DNA from: Gamsiella multidivaricata
Lineage: Eukaryota; Mortierellomycota; Mortierellomycetes; Mortierellales; Mortierellaceae
Length of the DNA: 64,000 nt
Assembly (NCBI RefSeq): GCF_025024155.1
Contig: NW_026251737.1
Location: forward strand, 186,001-250,000
Direction of reading: 5' to 3'
A program made the translations under genes and the position numbers. Below, one piece after another: positions 11,512-22,091 of the stretch (the first letter of the stretch is position 1; each line of letters opens with the position of its first letter). The notes below the pieces were generated by a model. It was not told the origin of the DNA. It did no database searches and saw only the letters and a program-made list of their open reading frames with translations.

Positions 11512-14500
11512 TCACGTCGCGCGCCATTGACGATGATCCACCGTTGGCGCGACTGTTACCCTGATCATGCCATCGTCCTCTCGTCGGCCCTGGACATTGC
11601 CGCTCAGCTTGATAACGCTCGTCTTCTTCTTCATCACCCGCCTGGAGCGAGGATTATGCCGGCTGGCGTGAGAGGCCATGACCGCATTCTCCGCCAACTC
11701 AAATGTGATCGCACTCTTAGAGATTGGAAGCCTCGCATGGCCTAGCGACGTCGGCGGTCGTGGCGCCTCCGGTCGATTGGTCTGCACCTGCAATCCTCCG
11801 TACTTGCCACCGTTACTGCTGTGACTCCTGTTGCCGGGAGGACTGTACTGCTGGCTGATGTTACTATGACAACTCGCATCGGAGCCCCGAGTGCGCAGAT
11901 CGTCCAAGTTGGGCGCAGACGCCACCAAGGCAGAAAGAGCACTCTTGGCGCTAAAGGGCGAGGCCTGGGTCTTTTGGAAGCCGTTCGAATAATTTTCCAC
12001 GTTTTGTCGGCTTCCTGATCCAGCCATATGAATCTTGAGGGGCTTCGGATTCTGGAACTGAAAGCTCTTCTTCTTCTTCAGCGTCCGCTCCTCCTGCCCC
12101 TTTTGTTGCTCACGCTCAGCTGTTCTCAGAAGCGTGTCAAAGTCCATCGCCTTGAGGTCCACGGGTGTATTGGGAGGGAACTCTTGGCTCGCATCAAACT
12201 CCTTGGGGTGGAAGCTTATGGGCGTAATGGGGCTACCTCCGTTCAGGGTCTGAGCAGAGTAGTTCGAGCTTGCAGACAGCGTCGAGCCCGTGCTGAAGTT
12301 TTTGAGGTGGTGCGGCAGCAGAGTGTCGGAAGATGTCTGCTGCTGATGGGCAGACGAAGGCTGTCGCTGGTGAGCAGTGCCTGCAAATAAATAGAACCCA
12401 AGCACAAAAAAAAAAGAGTTAGGATTATGATCACAGCATCGTTCATTATCATTAGCGACAAAACAAATTACCTCTCGTATTCGACAAGAACTTAGTGTTT
12501 AATGCCGGTACGGACGGCCGCGTTTGTTGCAAGACGTTGCGCGGCTTCCATGAGTTCGAGTCATCCGCTGAAAATTGTGCGGGCGAATTTCTTGGAGGTG
12601 AAGATGAGGTTGTTGTTGCCGGTGATACGTTGATCGTAACAGGGGAGCCATTGAGAATATTCCGGCTGGCCTTGCGGTGAAGTGTTGGGGATAGGGACGG
12701 CCCCGCCCGTCTTAATGTCCTTGGACCCTCTCTGTTACTATTTTCGACCGACCTTGTATGACTGCCAGCGATTCGGCCACCGCTGCTGCTGCGGCTAACG
12801 TCTTTTGTACGAATGGAAAGTGCAGGCAGTTCAGGGAGGGTGTCAGAGTCAGCATCGCCGATCGACATCTTCCTTCGCGGCGACATCTCTCTCGAGCCCG
12901 AATCGCGCCCTTTCCCTTTGTCAGCCTTGGATCCTGTTGGAGTTCTGGGGCGGACGAAAATCTCCTCCATCGACACATCAGCATCGCCGGTGTAGCCGCT
13001 CATGGCATCGCCGTCCGAATCAAAGCCCTTAAAATCCTGGTCCGTGTCCAACTGCTGCATTGAAGACACCGTCAATCGGGGTTGACGCTTGAAGTTGAAG
13101 AGTCCTGGGACCACAGAATTGTTGACTATGGCATGTGCGTGATCCAAATCGGCTACTTCAAGCGTAAAGCTCGTAAACGTGTGCGTTACATGAGTTGAAG
13201 CCGCATCGTCATCAAAGTAGTTCTGGGCGCTAGGCAATCCGAGGTGAGCGGGGGGGTTAACAAATATAGAATGGGCTGCGCTGCTCCGTCGACGGCGGCG
13301 CATGGCCATCTCAAGGGTCTCGCGTCGTGTGCTTGGATTTCTTGGTGGTGATACAGTCGTAGCCAACAAAGCCGGATGGGTCGAGGTGCCCATAGAGCGC
13401 GAGCGCACGGAACTGATACTCTCAGACCGTTTTGGGCGACTGCTGAGATCTCCTGAATAAACACCGCTGTCTCTTTGGGATGGCTGCAGCGAAGGCTCGT
13501 GGGTCTTCACCAAGTCCAAAGAGGGGGCCTTAGTCTCGATGGGCGATCCCACTGGAGACTGCTCAGCGGACGGCATGTTCTTGAGCTTCTTCGTTGCCCG
13601 GCCAAGATGGAGCGACTTCATGATGGCCTTGCGCCATTCAGACGGCTCTCCGGAGCTCGACCTGCCCATTTCGTTTGCTTCTTGCCGCTGTTGCTGTTCG
13701 ATCGAGTCTTGATCCTTGGGTCGTTTTTTGCTGTTCCTCTGGGGAATCGTTTGGTCAGTGAAAGTACCAGCATCGACAGCATCGCTGCTCTGGGCCTTAA
13801 CGGCTTGATTGTTCTCCTTCGCTTTGGTCTTGTCTTTATCAGAAGCAGTTTTTTGCGGAAGCAAAAACCGCTTCACGGCATTGGGGCGCTTGTTAGAGGG
13901 GTCTTGTGTTGCAGCATAAGCAGAGGCTGCTGCTGCTGCTGCCTGAAGCTTCTTGCGCTTTTTGAGAGGTAGCTCTGCAAATTGAGTATAGTCGCTGTAG
14001 TCACCCGGCATAATGAAATCGATAGAGTCGTCGTCCGAATCCAACTCGTCCGCGGTATCGTGCGCTGGCTGTTGTTGCTGCTGTTGCTGCTGTGGACCAA
14101 GCTCGGGCGAAATCATCACCGCATCCAAGTTTACATGCTGTGTCTTGCTGCAGGGAGAACTGTCCACCAGTGAGCTTGATCTACTCTTGTTTCCCCATAA
14201 CATAAGTTTGCTGGGGGAGTTCGACTCTGGACGAACACGAGGGTGTGTCCAAAATGGTTTCGAGAGTCGAAGCATAGGGTTGGTTTGCTGAGGCTCGGAG
14301 GTGATGGATCTAGAGGAAGATTGGAGCTGTTGAGGCTGCGCTGAGGCTGACGTTGGAAATGAGGGACTGGATTCAAGGTTGTATGTAGAGATAGGTGTAG
14401 AGATGGGCGCGGAGACAGGAGTGGAGTCGGGAGCAGAGAGAGAAGTCTGTTGCGAGCGTGCCTTCTCTCTGAGGTTGGAGGATGATTTAATAGAAGCAAG

Positions 14501-15927
14501 AGTGTTGTGGACTCGATTCTTGAACTTGACCAGCGATGATGACGGCGCTGAGCGGTCGCCTTGGGGAAGTGTGCGACGCGCTTCAGAGTCCTCCATATCA
14601 ATATCCTGAAATTGCAATTGCTCCGTGTCCCCCTGTTGGATTGTTGGTTCAACGTAAGACCTCATTGAAATCGACGCAGTATCGGAATGCCCGTGGATGG
14701 CGCTCGAGCCCTGGTCGGCTGAGGTCATCGAGAGCTCATGGTCGAGCTGTATGGGCGGTAGGATGAAGGATGAGGCAAGCGAGGCCGAAATTGACATGCG
14801 GTTGTTGGTGTTGGTGCTGTTGCCGCTGTCGCTATTATTATTCGTCACAGACAGGGCTCCTCCTGTTCCAGCGATATTGGATCTGCGGGATGTGTGGGAT
14901 GGGAACATTATTTTGTTTAAAATAAATGGCCGTGGTGACACGAACGGGAAGCAATGGTAACAGAAACAGGTCAGGATGACACGTCTTGATACAGGGGCAG
15001 ACCAAAGCGTGGAAAACGCTCTTTTTTCTTTAGAGCGCATCCCGATGGATGACAAACCACGCAGGGCAGGGAGGAAAATAAACATGACATGCTAAGCGCA
15101 TCCATGGTCAGATGGTTGGTGCATGGGAGAAAAAGGCAATGGGTAGGAGGCATGTACACATACCTTTTATGAGACAGATGCCTGTTCTTGAACTTGCCGA
15201 ATGCCTTGAGGAACTTTGATCGTGCCGAGAACGGATCCGAGGGGCTCGCCTCGGCTGAGTCATTGGAGGATTTGTTTGCTGTCGAGGACGGAGCACCAGC
15301 AGCGGCGGATGGTGATGCGGCGTGGTCCTTGCCGTGGGATTTTTGTTGGCCGACTGTCCATGCCGTTGTCGCATTATTTGCAGGGTTGAAGGCAGAGGGC
15401 ATCCTGCGCAGAGTCTTGAAGACTGGCAAGCCCGTTTTGTGCGACTCGGACGCATGTTCGCGAGGAGCTGATGAGGTCGAAGAGGGAGAGGTGGTGCTGA
15501 TTCGAATATTGGAGGCTTCTGCCGCTTCGCTGGCGCCCATGGCGGAGACTGTTCCTTGCGCTCCTCTATTTACACCGACCTTGCCTTTGACTTTGCTGTG
15601 AAGACGTGCCTCTCCTTTGATCCGGATGTCCCAATGGCCAAAAATTTCGTTTGAGGTGGATCGCAGGATATTCCTTGATCGTCGCTGGAGACGTGGGCGC
15701 GTTGATCGGGCGAGTTTTGAGGTCCTGTGGGACGGACGGGCTCTCTCGCTGAGATGCTCTTGCAACACAAGGCGAGGGCCCGGTTCGAAAAGCGCTTTGG
15801 GTACCGAAGGTGTCAGGGGCGCCGAGTGTGTGAAGGGTATCGAAGGTATTGAGGGGATAGGGGTATTATTGTTGTAGAGTGATTCAGAATCGGCAGAGAG
15901 AAAGCTCGAAGGTCGTGCGATCAACAT
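11512..15927 (-). CDS. Large Ser/Gln-rich intrinsically disordered protein, unknown function
   Basis: Three minus-strand exons: 15164-15927, 12472-14882 and 11512-12380, total about 1,347 residues. Introns are 279 nt (donor GTATGT, acceptor CCCGCAG) and 91 nt (donor GTAATT, acceptor TTTGCAG), and phases agree at both joins. The protein is mostly low complexity. It has many Ser/Pro stretches, a polyGln run, a polyAla run just before the basic stretch PLKKRKKL, and an acidic segment DELDSDDDSIDF. A more ordered patch reads EWRKAIMKSLHLG. The basic C-terminus includes MKKKTSVIKLSGN. Several basic clusters would suit nuclear import. I recognise no domain. The frame is open about 23 codons upstream of the chosen ATG with coding-like content but no ATG, so a further 5' exon is possible. 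Confidence 0.75.
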
Positions 15928-17437
15928 CCGGAAAGCGCTATCCAGATCCAGCAGGGGGGACAGGGGTTCCTTTTTTGAGTCGAGACGATACAGTGAGGAT
16001 CAAGGGGCAGTTGCAGGAGTAGGAGGATTCAGACTGGACTGGGCATGCAATGGGCTGGATACTCCTGTTGCGAAGTGCTTTGGTCGAGGGAGGATATAAA
16101 AAAGATACGCGTTTTCTTATCCTCTTTTTCGAATATTTCTTCAATGCGCTCCTCTTTTTTTTTATTCCTTTGGGTATGATTCAAATGAGAATGAGAGAGT
16201 AAAGAGTGATGAACAGGATCAGATTGATCGATTCCATGTACCCAAAAAAAAAAAAAAAAGACCCTGCCGCTGCGTTGTTTTGTTGTTACTCTTTCCGTTC
16301 ACTGTGGAAATTTTCTTCCCGAAGCCCTATGGGTGGATGGTATGGTATTTGGTAATTGGTAAATATGATATTTTTTGGGAAGGTGGCATAGATAAGGTCG
16401 AGCAGTGAATAGAATTGGTATCGATGGGAGGTGGGAGAATGTGGGAGGAAGGGAGAGAGAGGAAGCAAGGTTGATGTGTCTGTTAGATGCTGCAAAAGAA
16501 AAAAAAGAAAAAAAAAAAGATAATAATGTCCGCCCAGCGACGGAAACGTTTTCTGAGCCCTTGGAACCCATTGGGACCATTGGGCCATGGTAAGGCAGGT
16601 CATGACTTTTTCCAAGCACGCGGACCTTCTCCTTTTGTCCTCTTTTTCCATCGCGACCTGGCAGAAATAAATACAGTTGTCTGTTGACCGTCCATCATTC
16701 ATTACCATTCCAGTCGAGGGAAGGGCTGGCTGGGAGAAAGAGGAGACAGGAAGGCAAGGAGCAGGGAGCAGGGATGAGGGGAATGTTAAATAGGAGAAGA
16801 AGAAAAAGGCAGCTTGGCCCAAAGGGTATATGCATGCAGGCAACGTCTTGTGTCTATTGTTTTCTCTTACCATGCACCCAACGCCCGATGCTGCATCACG
16901 CCTCGACCACCATGACGATGTCGGACTGAACCACTGCCTTGTCCCGGAGAGTGGCGAATGCCATGTCCTGCTTCATGCGGGAGACCAGCTGCTTGGCGGA
17001 ATAAAACCGGCTTTTATACATCGAGAGCTATAGCATTTTCCGGTTCAGCATCAATCTACCATGAGCCAGTGCCAGATGTCAAATTCTCGGAAGCATATGA
17101 ACGGCGACGATCTAGGCACATACAGATCTGATCAAGCGGACGTCAGACATTTGTTATCCGAGACCATCAGTACTCCAGTACAAAGCAATTGCTGGATCCA
17201 TTCCAATTCATGCTAAGAATGCCTTCGTCGACTGTGGATGTATGCGAAATGGTCTCTCTGAACAGTCGTCAGTGCCACACGGTCGTCTTTGGGTTAGTCT
17301 CCCCTGTGCCGATATATCGTAATCCATTGTTTTGTTTCCATGCGCGATCTTTTGAACACCGTGCACTGTGCGAAAAAAAAAGATTCGCCTGTTCCTGATA
17401 GCATGCTCGACTCTTCATTGCGACGGAACTGGTCGGT

Positions 17438-17710
17438 CTATTTCCATGGACAGGTGCGCCTTTTCTTTGTTGTCTGTTGCGCTACCTTTCGGAGTACAGG
17501 CCGACGTTGATGTGCTTGCTTTAGGCTGCTGTCCAACATAGTACTGAAATCGCGTTGAGAGTTTGATGGGTGTACTGCCGATGATCTCAAGTCAAGAGAG
17601 AACGCTCTTACTGGCAACCCGCGCTCCTTTGGCTGTCCTGACATTATAGAGAAAAAATCGATCGGACGGACTAAACTTACAGCGGTGACGGATCCTGGTC
17701 CATGATAGAC
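17438..17710 (-). CDS. Doubtful small spliced gene
   Basis: A minus-strand ATG near 17702 starts MDQDPSPL and meets a GTAAGT donor. It could continue through an exon after ATGTCAG and a second intron (GTAAGA to a CAG) to a stop at 17438, giving about 61 basic residues. In the last exon a second frame is also open and looks at least as protein-like (TPIKLSTRFQYYVGQQPK), ending near 17415. No domain is recognised and the two frames conflict. It may be chance. Confidence 0.2.
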   Translation of the reverse strand, partial: VYHGPGSVTAVSLVRPIDFFSIMSGQPKERGLPVRAFSLDLRSSAVHPSNSQRDFSTMLDSSLKQAHQRRPVLRKVAQQTTKKRRTCPWK

Positions 17711-18420
17711 TACGACTGCCAACTGTGGTTAGACGGGTCGAACATTATACAAGAACGGCTTGGATGATGGCTGTACAGTGCAAGGGGTGTACGACGGACG
17801 ATCGATGAGGAAGGGGTTCGATGGGGCATTAGGATCGAAAAAAGGAGCAAGATGGAAGGAAATAGTCAATGACTTTATAGCAGTTTCCCCTGCTGGAAGG
17901 CCCCACCTCATCATTCACATCGGTGTCCATTAGTCCATCGCACAGAGCTTATAAATAGCATAGACATCATCATGGGGTAGAGCGAATGGACCTACTGCTG
18001 CGATAAAGCAACACCACGGATGGGCTCGCTCGATGCAGCATGAAAGACATAGGAGCGGAAGAAAAAAAAATAAGAGCGCGAGTCAACGAGAGCATGCTTC
18101 GGATGGCTTGATGGGTCGGAGAAGGAAACTGTGGTGTATTTCGCGGTGAACCTGCTGCTTTTTAGAAGCATTATGGTAGCGTAGGCTGTATACATAAAAG
18201 TCGCGACATTTTTTTCTCAGGGGCAAGATTAAAGGATCCTTGAGTCCTAAGACAGCTGTGTTTGTCAGGTCGCGTGTACGAGCCTGTAGTTCCTTATTGA
18301 AGGCGCCACCAATTATTGCACAGGGTTTATTCGACCGAGGCATTCTTATCGAAATATATCAAGCGCCTTCACTGCCTGCATCATCACGTGTGCACTTCAA
18401 CAGCACTTCACAGGCCGTAC

Positions 18421-18502
18421 CATGTCTGGAATGAATCTGGCACGCCTGCACGTCTGGAGGGATCTGGCGCCAATAAAAATAAAAACATGTCTGGAATGAA
18501 TC
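18421..18502. repeat. 17-nt direct repeat pair
   Basis: The sequence CATGTCTGGAATGAATC occurs at 18421-18437 and again at 18486-18502, 65 nt apart, in non-coding DNA. Its origin is unknown; a local duplication is the simplest explanation. Confidence 0.8.
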
Positions 18503-19102
18503 GCGCGCACAGTCCATCATGATGTTTAATATCCATTTACGTGGAGATCTTTTTTACATGAGGTCGAAGGACCGGCGCCCTGGAGGTGGATTAGACATAC
18601 TTTTATATCAGAGCTCTCGTAGGCAGCGCTCCTTTGCAGGCTGCAGTATGTTCTACAGCTCCCTCATGACCAGACACAGCTTTGTGCACACATTTGATCA
18701 GCCGCATACAATCGAGCCCGCTTCATTTGTTGAACGGAAGTACAGATAGAGGGCTAAGAGCTCTCTCTTTAGTACTTGCGCAACATGATGACCTTGGAAC
18801 ACTCTCATGCCTATGTGGGTGTGTTCGTGCCCAGGCAATACCGGGCAGGATAGGGTACATGTAAAGTTACTGCAGAAAGGTGTCTCCCCTACACTTTAAT
18901 TCCTGTTGCTGTTTGTCATCCAGGCGATGCCTAGGCTTGTTGCATTAAGGTACAAAAAGATGAGATGGCGTGTTGAGAGCCACGTTGCTGTGGTTGGTCC
19001 GCTTGGTACTGGGCGCCCTTTCCTTTGTTTAAGGTGTGGTTTGTTTATTATTCATCTCGGTTACTACTCCAACGAAAAACGCGGGTAGAGTAATCCGGGG
19101 CA

Positions 19103-19104
<2 letters not shown>

Positions 19105-19134
<30 letters not shown>
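19105..19134. repeat. T homopolymer, 30 nt
   Basis: Uninterrupted T run about 140 nt upstream of the GPI-anchored protein's ATG, followed by a pyrimidine-rich leader (TTTTTCTTTTTTTTCTTTTT at about 19178) next to the start. Such CT-rich leaders are common in highly expressed fungal genes. Confidence 0.85.
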
Positions 19135-19270
19135 CGTTTACTAGGACTATAAGTAGGCCTTGAACCACAAAGAATTTTTCTTTTTTTTCTTTTTCTCCTC
19201 GATCGATCTTCCTTCCTCCCCAGTACACCTCCGTTTCTTGTTCTCGTCCTTCCCTCATTTCTGCCCAATA

Positions 19271-21357
19271 ATGGCCGCCCACAGTCTTCCCGTCCCTCCC
19301 ACCAACGCTGGTGGCAACCCTCCTCGCTGGACCCAGCCTGTTTCCTTCTATGGCCAGAGCGTCTTCAGCAAGTACTATGCCCACTCCATCTGCGCTTTCT
19401 TGCTCCTGATTCCCTTCCTGGTCATGCCCGTTCAGTCGCAGGCGACCCAAGGCCCCATTGGAGGACAGTCGTGCGTCACCACCTACGATCCCACCGTCAA
19501 CTATTTCCCCAACCCGATCACTGGTAAGTAGCAGCAGCCCGCGCGATCATGACTGAGGGCAGGAAAATCCCTGTGGGCAATGGACTAGCGGAAGAAAGAA
19601 AGCCGTTGGAAAGTGAGTTGCGGAGTGGTAGCTCGATAGAAACAAGGTTCATTGCGATGGACCGTTTTTTCGGAACCCGACCTGCTGCTCTGCATCTACC
19701 TTGCATGGCCCCCCCAGCGCGCATTCGTCTGCTTGTGAAAAACGATAATCCAGAGCCCTGGAAGGAATGAAACTAACCGCAACTCGATCTATCCTTCTTC
19801 GTTGTACCTTAATCTGTCCTATTTAGTCGATGATGCTGCCCTTTTCAGTGTCCGTTACGAAAAGAACTACAAGGTCGTAACGAATACTGCCGTGGGTGTG
19901 AACCAGTCCTTTGTTCTCACCCAGTGCGGAACCCCTGCCCCCAACGCCTCTCTCTTCTCCAACACCACGGTTTTTGTCAACGTGCCCGTCTCGAACTTAG
20001 CTTCGCTCGCCACCACCGCCGTTGCCTACATTGAGATGCTCGGCAGGCGCTCCGCCATCAAGGCAGTTGACACTGAGGGGCTGGTTAGCTCGCCATGCGT
20101 TCAGTACGGTCTGAACCATAGCGAGATTATTGGCCTCGAGGACAAGAACCAGACGCTGCGCGCTGAGCAGCTCGGCAAAGTCGACGTCATCTTCAGTTCG
20201 TTCGGTTCCGAGGTCGGTTCCGAGAACAAGACCGTCGTTACCTCGGAGGTATCGGATCCCGGCCCATTGAACGTAAGTGTTGTTGCTCCGCTGAATGCAG
20301 TTTGCAAGCGTGAGAAATGGTTTATACTGGCCGATGTGCAACTGTCGTAAGCAGCAGAGAACTACGCCCATTGGACATCCGTTTTGAGAGCCTCGTTCCT
20401 CCCCCCAGAAAAAAAATAACCGGAAGGCCATCCACATAAGTGAAGGAATGCAGCAGCTTAGCTAGTGCCAGCAGCAACACTTGATGCAGGATGAGCCAGA
20501 AGCGCAGGATACGCACAGGAGCAACGGTTTTGTCGTCAACGGTGATTGTGGCTAACAATAACATTTTATTCTCATCGTTGTAGCGTGCAGAGTGGCTCGA
20601 GTTCTACTCGACCTTCTTCAATTTGGAAGAGGCTGCACAGAACCTGACTTCGACGATCAACAACAACTACAACTGCTTCAAGAAGGCTGCCAACGCCAAG
20701 ACCACCAAGCCCGTTATCGCCTGGGCCTCCTATGTTGCCCCGTCCTCGTACAACAACAATACCGCTTCATGGGGCGTCTCTGGTGCTGCCTACAAGAAGA
20801 TCCTCTCGGAAGATGCGGGCGCCACCTTCTTCAATGGCACCACCACCGGCACTTTCACGACTGCCGCTGCCTTCGCAGATGCTCTCAAGGATGTCGACGT
20901 CCTCATCGACGAGACCTTCACCGGCAATGATATCAACGCCTTCTACCAGAGCTACGGTCTCTCGGCCAGCTCGCCCCACAAGTTCATCCAGAATAAGGCC
21001 ATCTTCCGCGAGGACGGTATCATCAACCCCAACGATGGCCGTGATTGGTTCTCGGGTGCCGTTGTTATGGACGATGCTGTGCTCCAGGATGTTGTCCGCG
21101 CTGTCCACCCCGATGCTCTGCCTGCCAATGTCCCCTACAATTGGCTTCGCAATATTGCCAAGGGCGAGACCATGCAAACCTTGACCAGCGCCAACTGCAC
21201 CAACCCCGACTCGAACGCCCCTATCCCTGACCGCGCCATTGTCTGCTCGACCATGAAGGTTGGCGGTAGTGGAAGCGGCGGCAATGCTGGGTCCAAGACC
21301 GTTGCTGGCGCTTTGACTGTCGTGTTGTCTCTCCTTGCCGCTGCCATTGCCCTCTAA
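19271..21357 (+). CDS. GPI-anchored surface protein with type III periplasmic-binding-like fold
   Basis: Three exons: 19271-19523, 19827-20272 and 20584-21357, 490 residues; phases agree at both junctions. A hydrophobic stretch at about residues 38-57 (CAFLLLIPFLVMPVQSQA) acts as a signal peptide after an unusually long n-region. The C-terminus ends in a Gly/Ser/Asn stretch, then VAGALTVVLSLLAAAIAL, a typical GPI-attachment signal. The middle has the segment VPVSNLASLATTAVAYIEML followed by RRSAIKAVD, then a link region and a second lobe. This layout matches bacterial substrate-binding proteins of the BtuF/FhuD (helical-backbone metal receptor) type. It has several N-glycosylation sequons. 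A role in binding a metal chelate or other ligand at the cell surface is inference. The codon choice is C-rich at third positions compared with its neighbours, suggesting strong expression. An AATAAA lies at 21556. Confidence 0.8.
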
Positions 21358-22091
21358 GGAGGTTGCGGGAAACACATTGGGTCTATCCATCTACCTCTGG
21401 TTTCTTTCTATGCAGTCGCGATGATTATTATTTTTCTTACTCAGCAATGCTGTCTCTTCATTAATTCCAGCTGTGCTGAGATGAAGGGCAATCATTGAAG
21501 ATGTCGAGCGAAATATGAGGCACTGCTGAAGATAATGGCTATATTATTATTCATTAATAAATCGACCCTAGTAAACTACTCCTTAATATAACAAAGGAAG
21601 GCATGCATTCGTGGTTTCGCATTCGACCTTAAAGCATGCTTCTTTGCTTTCACTCCATAGAGAGCTCGTTCCATCCACTCCTTCCCTGAAGCACATCTTG
21701 CTCCCTTCCTCTCTTGTCATCACCGCTCCTCATGACCTCGCCCCTTGCAAGAAGCACGAGCTCGCTCTCGAGCACCGACATGGAGGCGTACGTTGTTGTT
21801 GTTGTTGTTGTTATTTTTTTTGTTACACACTCTTCTGTGGCCTCTGCTCAGCCCTGGTATGACCAGTGCTTGACAATCCGTCCGCCCTTTGGACTCTTTT
21901 ACCCTCTGCATCTCCTTTCTCATAACCCTGGTCCTGAACGACCATGTTTTTGAAGTCTTGCATATCCAATTGATAACTACTTGGCCTGCGTCTGTGTTTG
22001 ACAAAATCCATGATCGGTATCTAGACTGTTTGCAAAGATACACAAGGACCAAGCCTCACAACTCGAGCTTCTGCGACACACAAAACGCGCC
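21358..22091. other. Intergenic region, no supported gene
   Basis: Holds the 3' untranslated region of the GPI-protein gene (AATAAA at 21556-21561) and the SGF11 promoter. A GTT trinucleotide repeat lies at about 21792-21812. No gene is seen. Confidence 0.6.
21792..21812. repeat. (GTT)7 microsatellite
   Basis: Seven tandem GTT units in the region upstream of SGF11, followed directly by ATT and a T run. Confidence 0.85.

Larger units (their letters stand above)
15928..19270. other. 3.3 kb region without a convincing gene
   Basis: Lies between divergent genes, so it includes both promoters. It holds low-complexity stretches near 16150-16520, a T homopolymer at 19105-19134, and a 17-nt direct repeat at 18421-18437 and 18486-18502. 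A weak spliced candidate at about 17438-17710 is listed separately. Nothing else has splice signals combined with coding character. Confidence 0.5.

Noticed and set aside
16286..16873. 195-codon minus-strand open frame
   Set aside because: Composition is low complexity (Phe/Leu/Pro/Ser from CT-rich DNA) with no splice or domain support.
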